A DNA stretch of 64,000 bases from Corynebacterium xerosis NBRC 16721 = ATCC 373. GTDB taxonomy: Bacteria; Actinomycetota; Actinomycetes; Mycobacteriales; Mycobacteriaceae. This document shows positions 15,510-23,663 of the stretch, piece after piece. Position numbers and translations under genes: made by a program. Positions within the stretch are counted from its first letter, which is position 1. Each line of letters begins with the position of its first letter. The notes under the pieces were generated by a model. It was not told the DNA's origin, made no database searches, and saw nothing but the letters and a program-made list of their open reading frames with translations. Location of the stretch: positions 248,001-312,000 of the forward strand of contig NZ_BCRD01000001.1 in assembly GCF_001552415.1 (NCBI RefSeq), written 5' to 3'.

Positions 15510-15575
15510 CTGCTATTCACGAATGAGAAGGTGACTTTGCAACGACACGTAGTGGAGTTCAAGTTCAACGTCTGA
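15510..15575 (+). pseudogene. Second copy of the VVEFKFNV 3' gene remnant
   Basis: A 21-codon open frame ends QRHVVEFKFNV and TGA. Positions 15547-15571 match 9986-10010 at 24 of 25 bases. Upstream residues are only loosely similar (shared Phe, Val and Arg spacing), which fits a homologous protein tail better than a recent duplication. Only the tail remains, as a stop lies directly upstream. Confidence 0.35.
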
Positions 15576-15653
15576 TCATGCAGGTCAGACGGGTTTCGTT
15601 GGCCAAAGACTACAACTGTTGATGGGGTTCTCCGGCGGGGCCCGGCAAAGGAC

Positions 15654-15680
15654 AACCCCCGACCGTGTCGGCCGGGGGTT
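15654..15680 (-). terminator. Terminator of the GH13 gene
   Basis: AACCCCCGACC (15654-15664) pairs with GGCCGGGGGTT (15670-15680) with one mismatch around GTGTC. It begins 8 nt after the stop of the minus-strand glucosidase gene, and TTGTCCTTT follows on that strand. Confidence 0.75.
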
Positions 15681-15687
15681 CATCCGA

Positions 15688-17457
15688 TCAGCGCAGCCAG
15701 GCGCAGGTTTCGCCGGGCAGTAGGCCGTCGTCGCCAAGCTCCGAGCTGCTGAGCAGCACCTCGCCGGATGGCAGGGGAATGGGTTCGGTGTCGAAGTTCA
15801 GCACCACCCGCCATCCACCAGGCCGGCGGAAAGTCAGAGACGAATCCGTGACGTCCTCCCACTCGAGCTTTTCGTCGTCCTGCAACTCAGCGCGCAGTTC
15901 CAGCGCCCGCCGGTAGAGGTTCAAGGTTGAGGCGGGGTCTTCATTCTGAACCTCGACGGCGTAGTCGCCGAACCAGTCCGGCTGCGGCAAGTGAGAGCCG
16001 TCGTCGCCGAATCCGAACGACCGGCCCCGGCTGCTCCACGGCAGCGGAACGCGGCAGCCATCACGGCCGACCTCGACATCCCGGTTGCGGAAGAAGGCCG
16101 GATCCTGTCGGTCCTCGTCGGGAATCTGGCCCACCTCCGGCAGACCCAGTTCCTCGCCCTGATACAGGTAGGCCGAGCCGGGCAACCCGAGAAGAAACAT
16201 CGTCGCCGCGCGAGCGCGTCGGGAACCCTGGGCATGATCGACGTGTGCGGGATCCCCGCCGTCGAAAAGCCACAGCTTTCCGTCATTGCCGGTGCCGGCG
16301 GGCGCCCCCGCTCCCGGAGCGCCCTTGCTTTCCTGGCCGCCGGGCAGCCCGTAGCGGGTGGCGTGGCGCACCACGTCATGGTTGGAAAGCACCCACGTGG
16401 TGGAACCCCCGATGGCTTCGGCCGCCGTGAGGTTGCGCGAGATGATTTCGTGGAACTCGTCGGCGCGGAAGTCCGCCTGCAGCAGGTCGAAATTGAAGGT
16501 CTGGCCGAGGCCCTCGGGTGACGCGTAGCGTGCCTGCCGGTGCGGGGCGACCCATGCTTCGGCGACCGCGGTGCGGGGTGGGTCGTACTCGTTGAAGACG
16601 TCGCGCCACTCCATGTAAATCTCGTGGACGTCGTCCCGATCCCACACGGGATGTTGCCCGTCGACGAACAGCTCCCGCCCACCCAGCACATCCGCCAGGG
16701 CATCGAAGGCCGGATCCATGTTCTTCTTCAACCCGTGCGCCACGTCGACGCGGAAGCCGTCGACGCCCCGGTCGCTCCAGAACCGAAGGGTCTCAAGGAA
16801 ATCCTCGTGCACGTCCGGGTGATCCCAGTTGAAGTCCGGCTGCTCCTTGGCGAACAAATGGAGGTACCACTGGCCGGGGCTGCCGTCGGGTTCGGTGATC
16901 CGTTGCCATGCGCCGCCACCGAAGATCGACTGCCATTCATTGGGCGGCAGCTCGCCGTTTTCTCCCTTGCCGTCGCGGAAAATGTAGCGGGACCGCTCGT
17001 TCGAACCCTTCGGAGAGTTCAGGGCGGCGCGGAACCACTTATGGCGGTTCGACGAATGGTTGGGAACGATGTCGACCACCACCTTGATGTGGGCCGCATG
17101 CAGCGCGGCCACCATCTCGTCGAACTCGTCCAGGGTGCCGATCTTCGGGTCGACGTTCCGGTAGTCGTCGACGTCGTAGCCGCCGTCGGCCAGCGCGGAG
17201 GGGTAGAACGGGCTCAACCACACGGCGTCGATGCCCAGGTCCCGCAGATAGTCCACCCGCGACGTGATGCCGGCCAGATCTCCGATCCCGTCGGCGTTGG
17301 CATCGGCGAAACTGCGGGGATAGATCTGGTAGACGACGGCTTGGCGCCACCAGCCGGGGAGATCGAAAACTTCGCGACGTCGCTGGTTCACGGGTGAATT
17401 CCTCCTGCGTGGGCTCCAAGTGGGAGTTGATTTCGGTGCTATATCAACCGTCGTCAT
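15688..17457 (-). CDS. GH13 alpha-glucosidase
   Basis: A 589-aa cytoplasmic glycoside hydrolase. It has the YPRSFAD start of the barrel (46-52), region I VPNH (131-134), nucleophile D238 in GFRVDVAH, acid/base E300 in VAEAW, and stabilizer D361 in LSNHD. The QPDFNWDHP block before the nucleophile is typical of oligo-1,6-/alpha-1,4-glucosidases (GH13 subfamilies with maltase, isomaltase or trehalose-6-phosphate hydrolase activity). A ~120-residue C-terminal beta domain completes the fold. No signal peptide, so it acts on imported oligosaccharides. GGGTGGA precedes the ATG. Substrate choice among alpha-glucosides is open. Confidence 0.85.
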   Translation of the reverse strand: MTTVDIAPKSTPTWSPRRRNSPVNQRRREVFDLPGWWRQAVVYQIYPRSFADANADGIGDLAGITSRVDYLRDLGIDAVWLSPFYPSALADGGYDVDDYRNVDPKIGTLDEFDEMVAALHAAHIKVVVDIVPNHSSNRHKWFRAALNSPKGSNERSRYIFRDGKGENGELPPNEWQSIFGGGAWQRITEPDGSPGQWYLHLFAKEQPDFNWDHPDVHEDFLETLRFWSDRGVDGFRVDVAHGLKKNMDPAFDALADVLGGRELFVDGQHPVWDRDDVHEIYMEWRDVFNEYDPPRTAVAEAWVAPHRQARYASPEGLGQTFNFDLLQADFRADEFHEIISRNLTAAEAIGGSTTWVLSNHDVVRHATRYGLPGGQESKGAPGAGAPAGTGNDGKLWLFDGGDPAHVDHAQGSRRARAATMFLLGLPGSAYLYQGEELGLPEVGQIPDEDRQDPAFFRNRDVEVGRDGCRVPLPWSSRGRSFGFGDDGSHLPQPDWFGDYAVEVQNEDPASTLNLYRRALELRAELQDDEKLEWEDVTDSSLTFRRPGGWRVVLNFDTEPIPLPSGEVLLSSSELGDDGLLPGETCAWLR

Positions 17458-17533
17458 TCCACCCTAGCCATTGGCGTCCCGGTAGGCTGCGGGTGCCGTT
17501 CACCGGCCCATCGACGTAAGGAGAAAGCAGGCC

Positions 17534-17962
17534 ATGAGCTTCAACGTGTACCTTTCCGGCGAGATCCACACCGATTGGCGTGAAGAAATCCAGCGCGGCG
17601 CCGAGGCCGCCGGCCTCGACGTGGTGTTCACCGCGCCGGTGACCGATCATCCCGCCAGCGACGCTGCCGGCGATCACCTGGGCGCGGCGCCCGCCGGGTT
17701 CTGGCGCGACCACCAGTCGTCGAAGGTCAACTCCATCCGCACCCGCACGCTGATCGAGAAGGCCGACATGGTCGTCGTACGTTTCGGCGACCAGTACAAG
17801 CAGTGGAACGCCGGCTACTGCGCGGCCCTGGACAAGCCGTACATCACGCTTCACAGCGAAGACATCGTCCACCCGCTCAAGGAAGTCGACGCCGCCGCCC
17901 AGGCGTGGTGCACCACCACCGATCAGGTCGTGGAGATCCTGCGCTACGTGCTCGAGGCGTAG
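17534..17962 (+). CDS. YtoQ family protein
   Basis: A 142-aa protein recognisable as YtoQ: it starts MSFNVYLSGEIHTDWR, then has FTAPVTDHPASD, SSKVNSIRTRTLIEKADMVVVRFGD and QWNAGYCAALDKPYI. The fold resembles nucleoside 2-deoxyribosyltransferases (GxxH/D and NAGY-type motifs), so a nucleotide-sugar-like substrate is possible, but the family's function is not established. AAGGAG lies 11 nt before the ATG. It is divergent from the glucosidase gene with a 76-bp gap. Confidence 0.85.
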   Translation: MSFNVYLSGEIHTDWREEIQRGAEAAGLDVVFTAPVTDHPASDAAGDHLGAAPAGFWRDHQSSKVNSIRTRTLIEKADMVVVRFGDQYKQWNAGYCAALDKPYITLHSEDIVHPLKEVDAAAQAWCTTTDQVVEILRYVLEA

Positions 17963-18041
17963 TTTCGCCGGACGGCCGCCCGAATCGATGGGGCGTTCGG
18001 AGCGGTAAGTCTCCCGGGTGTCGGGGTTCGCCTCGCCCCGC

Positions 18042-18944
18042 TCAGGCTTCGCCGGAGGCGACGGGAACATATCGAGCGAGAAAATCCAGCTGCCCGGTGA
18101 CGTTGCGTTCGAAGTCGTCGCCGACGTAGATGTCGAAATGACCGCCTGGTTGCGTGTGCACCTCGCCCTTCGCCGCCTTGCGGACATGGCGCAGGGTGGG
18201 GCGCGGCGGGGCGACCGAGTCATCCTCGCAGACCGCGAAGTACGCCGGGGACTGGATCTTGCGGGCGTGTCGTCCCGGGAAATAGCGCAGAATATCCAAC
18301 CCGAATCGTGCCGTGATGTCCGAGCGGATGTCATCTCCGGCGGGCACAATTGCTTCGATGCCCGCCACGCAGTCGGGCGCCGTCATCAGGGCGGTCGACC
18401 CCGGGTCCCCGTAAGCGGGAACCATCACAGGTTCCTTGTTGCGCCACGCGGCGAGCAGATCGCGCACGGCCAGCAGGCCGATCTTGACCGTGGTCGCAGG
18501 CGGCAGCGCCAACGTCGAGGCCAATCCATCGGTGAATGGGCACTGCGCGATGACCGCGGCAAGCCTGGGGTCGCGCGCCGCGGTCCGAACCACGTGGCCG
18601 CCACCAAAGGACGTGCCCCAGATGACCACACGGTCAGGGTCGACCCCGTCGAGGCCCCGCGCGTGGGTGATCGCGGAGTTCCAGTCCTCGAGCTGACGCC
18701 GCACCGACAGGAGCTGACGGGGCTCCCCGGCGCTCGCACCGAAGTGCCTGTAGTCGAACACCAGGCAGCGGTAGCCGGCGGCGCTGAAACGCTCGGCGAA
18801 GGCATCGAGGCGCATCTGGCGTACGCCGCCGAGACCATGGGCCATCACGATGATCGGCCCCGGGGCAGGGGCGTCGTCGGGAACGTACAGCCACGCGGCG
18901 CAGGATCCATCTCCGGAGGGGAAGGTCACGTCAGATCTGGTCAT
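18042..18944 (-). CDS. Alpha/beta hydrolase (acetylxylan-esterase/dienelactone-hydrolase-like)
   Basis: A 300-aa alpha/beta hydrolase with an oxyanion HGLGG (36-40), nucleophile elbow WGTSFGG (S112) and a C-terminal histidine in QPGGHFDIY (about H277). The CEDDSVAPP segment supplies the acid. Cytoplasmic, no signal peptide. The layout FDYRHFGASAGEPR is common in actinobacterial esterases of unknown substrate. No clear Shine-Dalgarno motif precedes the ATG. It stands alone, convergent to ytoQ. Confidence 0.8.
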   Translation of the reverse strand: MTRSDVTFPSGDGSCAAWLYVPDDAPAPGPIIVMAHGLGGVRQMRLDAFAERFSAAGYRCLVFDYRHFGASAGEPRQLLSVRRQLEDWNSAITHARGLDGVDPDRVVIWGTSFGGGHVVRTAARDPRLAAVIAQCPFTDGLASTLALPPATTVKIGLLAVRDLLAAWRNKEPVMVPAYGDPGSTALMTAPDCVAGIEAIVPAGDDIRSDITARFGLDILRYFPGRHARKIQSPAYFAVCEDDSVAPPRPTLRHVRKAAKGEVHTQPGGHFDIYVGDDFERNVTGQLDFLARYVPVASGEA

Positions 18945-19062
18945 GGCGTTAACCGTAGGGGGATTCGCTCCTTCACGGGCGCGTTTCGGACGGTACCGTC
19001 CCCGCCGCCGGCGATGATCGGTCGATTCTTCGGCGAAATTTCCTGGTCTCTGCGGCGATTGC

Positions 19063-19506
19063 CTAGGAAACGTTCGGCCGCTTCCTCGTCGATTTCAGTT
19101 CCGACCGCCGCTTCTTCGCGGCAATGCGGCGGCGCACCGACCCGCGAGTCGGTTTCGTCTTGCGCCGCGGGGGAGGCGGCGGGGCCAGTGCTTCCCGCAA
19201 CAGCGCGGCCATCCGCTCGCGTGCTTCCGCCCGATTGCGGATCTGCGACCTCTGCGTGGTTACGGCGACGGTGAGGACTGTGCCGTCCAGGCGGTTTTCG
19301 AGGTTGCGCAGGACGCGGCGGCGCTGGCCGTCGGAAAGCGAACCGCACACGGCGACGTCGATGGACAGCTGCACCTTACTGTTCGTGGTGTTGACTCCCT
19401 GGCCGCCCGGCCCCGACGACCGGGCGAAGCGCTCGGTCAGGTCGGCGGCGGGGATGACCAGGCCGCCGGGGATCCCCGGGCCCGATGCGATGGTCAGGTC
19501 GTTCAT
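19063..19506 (-). CDS. arfB: Alternative ribosome-rescue factor / peptidyl-tRNA hydrolase ArfB
   Basis: A 147-aa class-I release-factor-like protein with the catalytic GGQ at 34-36 in RSSGPGGQGVNT and a Lys/Arg-rich tail (KKRRSELKSTRKRP) that enters the empty mRNA channel. ArfB hydrolyses peptidyl-tRNA on stalled ribosomes. The ATG at 19506 has AGGG at 8 nt; a GTG three codons upstream is possible. It is followed upstream in the same direction by a small HTH protein gene. Confidence 0.9.
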   Translation of the reverse strand: MNDLTIASGPGIPGGLVIPAADLTERFARSSGPGGQGVNTTNSKVQLSIDVAVCGSLSDGQRRRVLRNLENRLDGTVLTVAVTTQRSQIRNRAEARERMAALLREALAPPPPPRRKTKPTRGSVRRRIAAKKRRSELKSTRKRPNVS

Positions 19507-19530
19507 GGGGCCCACCCTAATCGGCGGCGA

Positions 19531-19752
19531 CTATTCGGCGTACCGCTGTCGGACCGCCTCGCCGCTCGTGCCGATTGCTTCGCCGAGCTCGCGCCACGAG
19601 ACGTTCGCGGTCCGCGCGGTGCGGATCGCCTCCGCCAATTCCTTCTCCGCCTGACTCCGTCGAAACTGGGCCAGTTTGACGGCCATGATCGGCGACAACG
19701 GGGCGTTGAGGTCCCCGTCGTCGGGTTCGTAGTTCTCGAATCGCTCCGCCAT
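19531..19752 (-). CDS. Small HTH-like hypothetical protein
   Basis: A 73-aa acidic protein. The C-terminal ARTANVSWRELGEAIGTSGEAVRQRY reads as a helix-turn-helix of the sigma/transposase type. It lies 24 bp upstream of arfB on the same strand and may be co-transcribed. No strong ribosome-binding site is visible. It is probably a small DNA-binding protein; the target is unknown. Confidence 0.6.
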   Translation of the reverse strand: MAERFENYEPDDGDLNAPLSPIMAVKLAQFRRSQAEKELAEAIRTARTANVSWRELGEAIGTSGEAVRQRYAE

Positions 19753-19941
19753 TTCGTCGGCTTACGCGATGAGATCGGAAAGCGAGCGTCGCATTGGCGT
19801 CACCTCAGAAACTTGTTTCGTGCCGGACTTATGGCGTGAATGATGGTGAGTTCACCGCCCCAGCAGGCGATCACTTCGCAAGGTTACTTGTCGCAAGTTA
19901 TCTAGGCAATGGGGGATGGGCAGGGGGCCTCAGCCACTTTT

Positions 19942-20448
19942 TCAGGCGATCAAGTAGACCGCGCCGAGCCCCTTGTCGCTCATCTCCTGCGCGAAGTCCT
20001 TCGCCTTCTCCAGATAGTGCTGGGCATAGTGAAGCTCTGAAGGCATGTCCTCGATGACGCCTGGTTCGAAAGCGTCACGGTCGTCGAAAAGAGTCGCGTC
20101 CTTCAAGTCTTCGGCGATCACCTTCATCTCCGCAGGGCTCAGCGCCTTCGAGAATCCTTCCCAGCCCACCCCACCGTCGAGCATCGTCGGCTCGCCGGCG
20201 AACAGTGCGTGCGCTGGGCTGTGGCCGCCGAGCGGGGTCGTAGTCAGGCGCTGCAAATGGGGCCAACACTTGTCCAGGTACAGCATCGGCGGGACGGCCT
20301 TGCCTCCCATAGTCGACGTGCCGTCGCCATTCGGAACGAGCCCCCACGCATCCCCGAGCGGATCATCGGACAGGAACGGACGAGGGTCTTTGACGGCGGC
20401 TTCGTAGTGGTCGGGATGAAGCGGATATGCGTAGTAGCGGATTCCCAT
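19942..20448 (-). CDS. DUF1877 family protein
   Basis: A 168-aa protein starting MGIRYYAYPLHPDHYEA, with LDKCWPHLQRL, the GxxWEGFSKALSP segment and a C-terminal YLEKAKDFAQEMSDKGLGAVYLIA. This is the DUF1877 (YfbM-like) pattern. The family is cytoplasmic and of unknown function. It stands alone between the small HTH gene and the divergent EcsC-like gene. Confidence 0.75.
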   Translation of the reverse strand: MGIRYYAYPLHPDHYEAAVKDPRPFLSDDPLGDAWGLVPNGDGTSTMGGKAVPPMLYLDKCWPHLQRLTTTPLGGHSPAHALFAGEPTMLDGGVGWEGFSKALSPAEMKVIAEDLKDATLFDDRDAFEPGVIEDMPSELHYAQHYLEKAKDFAQEMSDKGLGAVYLIA

Positions 20449-20589
20449 GACCTGATCGTGCGGTGGGGGAGGTGCGGCGGCAACGGATGCGCGGCCGATT
20501 GTGGATGAATCCGGTCGGGTCGTTCACCCTGTGGATGGACCTCGCACACGGGTTCCCCTGCCTGGGCAGGGAATTTCCGTCGCTGGAAC

Positions 20590-20595
20590 TATAGT
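20590..20595 (+). promoter_or_regulatory. -10 box of the EcsC-like gene
   Basis: TATAGT fits the corynebacterial TANANT -10 consensus and lies 42 nt before the ATG at 20638. No good -35 was seen, as is common in this group. Confidence 0.45.
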
Positions 20596-20637
20596 CGGGG
20601 ATTCCAACGCAATTCGCGCGAAAGGCGGAGCCAGTTA

Positions 20638-21837
20638 ATGGTTGACCCGGAGAAGGATGCCGAGAAATCGGTCGACGAGGTGTTTGACGCCGAACCCGTG
20701 GAATTGGGGGCTGACGTTCCTGAGACGGGACAGGCTGATCAGTCCATCAACGACCTGATCGGCGAGCAGAATCGGGAAGCCGAGGAGTTTGCGAAGAGCT
20801 TCCTCAAAACGGTCTTGAGGCTTCGCGGAGTTCGAATCGAACGCGAGCAATTCCTCCGCTCGGAGCTGCATAAGCGCGGTATCGCCCGTGAGGTGATCGA
20901 CGAGGCGATCGCGTTGTCGCCGGCGGCCGCAGGCATCGATGTGGTGCTCCTGGATGACATGGCCAACGCAGCCATCGCCTTCGAAACCCGCAAGTCTTCG
21001 GCACTGTCCTTCGCCGCGGGGCTACCGGGAGGCTTCGGTTTGCTGGCCACCGTTCCCGGTGACGTCACCCAGTTCTACGTCCATGCGTTCCGCGTCATGC
21101 AGAAGACCGCGTACGTCTACGGATGGCAGTCGTTTCTGGAAGATTCGAAAGAGGTCGACGACGAGACGCTGGGCAAGCTGTCGATGTTCCTCGGCGTCAT
21201 GTTGGGCGTGGGAGGGGCGTCATCGTCTTTGACCGTGTTCGCGGCATCGGTTGCGAGGCCGGCGATTCAAAAGCAGGTCGCCGGCAAGGCGCTGACGAAA
21301 ACCACGTGGTACCCGGTGATGAAGTCGACGCTACGGGTCATCGGCGTGAAGCTGACGAAGGACAGCCTGGCGAAGACCGTCACAAAGGTCGTTCCCGTGG
21401 CCGGCGGCGTCATTTCCGGCGGCATGACCTTCGTGACGCTGCGGGGACAATCCAAGAGGCTCATGGAGCATCTCCGAGAGCTGCCGCCGCCCAACGTCGA
21501 CGCCGCCGAGTGGCGAGCATTGGTGACGCACGCCGACGCAGAGGAAGCGTTGCGCGATAATTCCGTGCTGTCCTCCGTCGGCGGAGCCGTGTCGAACGCC
21601 ACGGAGACCGCGTCCACCGAGGCGCGAGCGGCGCTCGACGGAGCTGGTTCGGCCGTGAAGGGCGCGGCCAGCGGCGCCGGGTCTGCCGTGAGGGGCGCGG
21701 CGAGTGGCGCCGGGTCTGCCGTGAAGGGCGCGGCAAGTGGCGCGTCCGGACGGCTGAAGTCCCTGGTCCGCCGAAAGAATCGTGACCTCGACGAGGCGGG
21801 CGTGGATGACGACGATCAGGTTGATTCCGCGACCTAA
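20638..21837 (+). CDS. EcsC-like protein with Ala/Gly repeat tail
   Basis: A 399-aa protein. Residues ~40-290 match EcsC-like proteins: an amphipathic helix region, then SFAAGLPGGFGLLATVPGDVTQFYVHAFRVMQKTAYVYGW and glycine-rich hydrophobic helices (LGVMLGVGGASSSLTVFAA) that could insert into or lie on the membrane. Residues ~335-368 are three 11-aa repeats of AGSAVKGAASG, followed by a charged tail. The family is of unknown function. AAAGGCGGAG precedes the ATG. The gene stands alone. Confidence 0.7.
   Translation: MVDPEKDAEKSVDEVFDAEPVELGADVPETGQADQSINDLIGEQNREAEEFAKSFLKTVLRLRGVRIEREQFLRSELHKRGIAREVIDEAIALSPAAAGIDVVLLDDMANAAIAFETRKSSALSFAAGLPGGFGLLATVPGDVTQFYVHAFRVMQKTAYVYGWQSFLEDSKEVDDETLGKLSMFLGVMLGVGGASSSLTVFAASVARPAIQKQVAGKALTKTTWYPVMKSTLRVIGVKLTKDSLAKTVTKVVPVAGGVISGGMTFVTLRGQSKRLMEHLRELPPPNVDAAEWRALVTHADAEEALRDNSVLSSVGGAVSNATETASTEARAALDGAGSAVKGAASGAGSAVRGAASGAGSAVKGAASGASGRLKSLVRRKNRDLDEAGVDDDDQVDSAT
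21643..21741 (+). repeat. Three 33-bp in-frame tandem repeats
   Basis: Three 33-bp units encode AGSAVKGAASG, AGSAVRGAASG and AGSAVKGAASG. Units two and three are nearly identical at DNA level. The unit length keeps the frame, so copy number can vary without loss of the protein. Confidence 0.85.
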
Positions 21838-21904
21838 CGCGACCGCGATTCCACCGGTATCCTCGCGCACACCCCGGCTCCGGGGCCCTCGAGGAAGGAA
21901 TCCC

Positions 21905-22681
21905 ATGACCATCGACAATGTCGCACCGGTTTGGATCGACCTGGGCGCACCCGACCTGGAATCGGCGAAGGACTTTTACCGGGAGCTTTTCGGGTGGAAC
22001 TACACATCCACCGGCGAGGACTACGGCGGCTACCTGATGGTCGACGTCGGGGTTCCGGTCGGCGGCGCCGCCCACAACATGAACGAGAAGGGCGAGCTCG
22101 ATCCGTCGTTGCCCGCCTGGTTCACCACGTATTTCAAGGTCGACGACATCGACGCCGCGGTCGCCGACGTTTCCGCCCACGGCGGCCAGGTGTTCGTGCA
22201 GCGGATGCAGATCGGCGACATGGGGTCCATGGCCATCGTCGCCGCACCTTCGGGAGCAGCCTTCAGCCTGTGGCAGACGGGTACTTTCGATGGGTTCGAT
22301 ACTTCCGGGCGTCCCGGCACGGCCGTCTGGTTCGAGTCGTTGACCACCGATTTCGATGCGGATGCGGCGTTCTACCGTGAAGTTCTGGGGTGGGAGACCG
22401 CCCCGGAAAACTCGGCCGGCGCCCGATACGTCACCAACGCCGCCCATGACTCCGCCCGCGCCGGTCTCATGGAAGCCGCGGGCGCGCTTCCCGAGGGAGC
22501 GCCCTCCCATTGGCGGGTGACCTTCGGCGTCGAGGACGTCGATTCCGCCATTGCCGCGGTGCGGGAGCACGGGGGTTCCGTGCTGCAGCCGGCGCACGAC
22601 TCGCCCCACGGCCGCCATGCCGTCGTCGCCGACCCCCAGGGCGCGCCTTTCGCGATCATCGAGGTGCAGGCGGTGTCGTAG
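21905..22681 (+). CDS. Two-domain VOC (glyoxalase-like) protein
   Basis: A 258-aa protein of two VOC modules: PVWIDLGAPDLESAKDFYRELFGW opens the first, and AVWFESLTTDFDADAAFYREVLGW the second at about residue 140. Each ends with a SAFxLWQ- or AFAIIE-like strand. The double layout resembles actinobacterial Cfp30B/27-kDa antigens. The metal ligands typical of glyoxalase I are not obvious, so a true activity is unknown. GGAAGGAAT precedes the ATG, 67 nt after the EcsC-like gene. Confidence 0.8.
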   Translation: MTIDNVAPVWIDLGAPDLESAKDFYRELFGWNYTSTGEDYGGYLMVDVGVPVGGAAHNMNEKGELDPSLPAWFTTYFKVDDIDAAVADVSAHGGQVFVQRMQIGDMGSMAIVAAPSGAAFSLWQTGTFDGFDTSGRPGTAVWFESLTTDFDADAAFYREVLGWETAPENSAGARYVTNAAHDSARAGLMEAAGALPEGAPSHWRVTFGVEDVDSAIAAVREHGGSVLQPAHDSPHGRHAVVADPQGAPFAIIEVQAVS

Positions 22682-22751
22682 TCGCCGGGCCAACACGGCG
22701 GCGAGCAGGCTCCCCGGGCACTGCGGGGAATGCCGCGATCCGTGGCCGGGC

Positions 22752-23585
22752 CTATGCCCCGGGCCCCAACCTCCCGACCGTGGACACGTCGTTGAGCAGC
22801 ATCGACGGCCACCGGTCGACGTCCGCCCTCGTCGTCGCGACGTGCAACTCCGCCTGCGGCATGAGCTTCACCAGCGCCTGCGCGGTCGTCAGCGGATGGG
22901 CGGGATCCTGCGTCCACGCGAGGATCGCGGTCGGGACGTCGATGGTGGTCAGCGCCTTCTGCGGCGGCAGATCGCTCTTCGCGGCCCCGCGAAATACCCA
23001 CGGCAGCAGGCGGGCGGGGACGTCGGGGCTGGTCTCCGGCGCGCCCGCGATCGCCGGCGGATCGATGTGATCGCGCTCGATCGCCAGCAGCGCACCCACG
23101 CCATGCTTGTCGACGAGATCCGCCGTCCGTTCGTACTCCGCCGCCTTCGCCACGCGCGACGCCCACGCGGTCGGCGGGGCCATCAACGTGAAACTGCTGA
23201 ACCGGCCCGGATCGAGCAGCGCTGCGTGAAGCATCGTTGCGCAGCCCATCGACGGGCCGACGCCGTGGACGCGCTCGCCGGGGAACCGGTCGTCGAGAAG
23301 CAAAAGCAGGTCCTCGGCCAGATTCGGCCAACGGTAGTCTTCCGCGACCGTGCGCCCGGACGACTCGCCATGGCCGCGCGCGTCGTAGCGCAGCAGCCGC
23401 GTGCCGTGCAGGCCACGGCCCAAATCGAGGTTGAGCAGACGGTCGCGGGCCCGGCTCGACGTCAGCCCGTGCAGCTGGACCACCGCGTGCCCGCCCTCGT
23501 CGCTGAATTCCGTGGCCAACTCGGCGCCGGGCACCGCGAATCGATGGTTCATTCCCTCATTCACGTTGCGCCCCATTTCCGACAC
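22752..23585 (-). CDS. Alpha/beta hydrolase
   Basis: A 277-aa alpha/beta hydrolase: oxyanion QLHGLTSSR, RYDARGHGES strand, and nucleophile elbow VGPSMGC. It resembles 3-oxoadipate enol-lactonase and haloperoxidase-type hydrolases. The C-terminus ends soon after TTRADVDRWP, where the catalytic histidine is usually found; the equivalent could be the H in ELHVATT, so catalytic completeness is uncertain. The GTG at 23585 is the longest start; ATG at 23576 is equally possible, neither having a good ribosome-binding site. Confidence 0.7.
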   Translation of the reverse strand: MSEMGRNVNEGMNHRFAVPGAELATEFSDEGGHAVVQLHGLTSSRARDRLLNLDLGRGLHGTRLLRYDARGHGESSGRTVAEDYRWPNLAEDLLLLLDDRFPGERVHGVGPSMGCATMLHAALLDPGRFSSFTLMAPPTAWASRVAKAAEYERTADLVDKHGVGALLAIERDHIDPPAIAGAPETSPDVPARLLPWVFRGAAKSDLPPQKALTTIDVPTAILAWTQDPAHPLTTAQALVKLMPQAELHVATTRADVDRWPSMLLNDVSTVGRLGPGA

Positions 23586-23663
23586 GTTTCCGAATCGTAT
23601 ACATCAAATGTCGAATTCGATTTGCGTCCCACGGTGCGATAATTGCTCCGTAGGGTCGAATTC

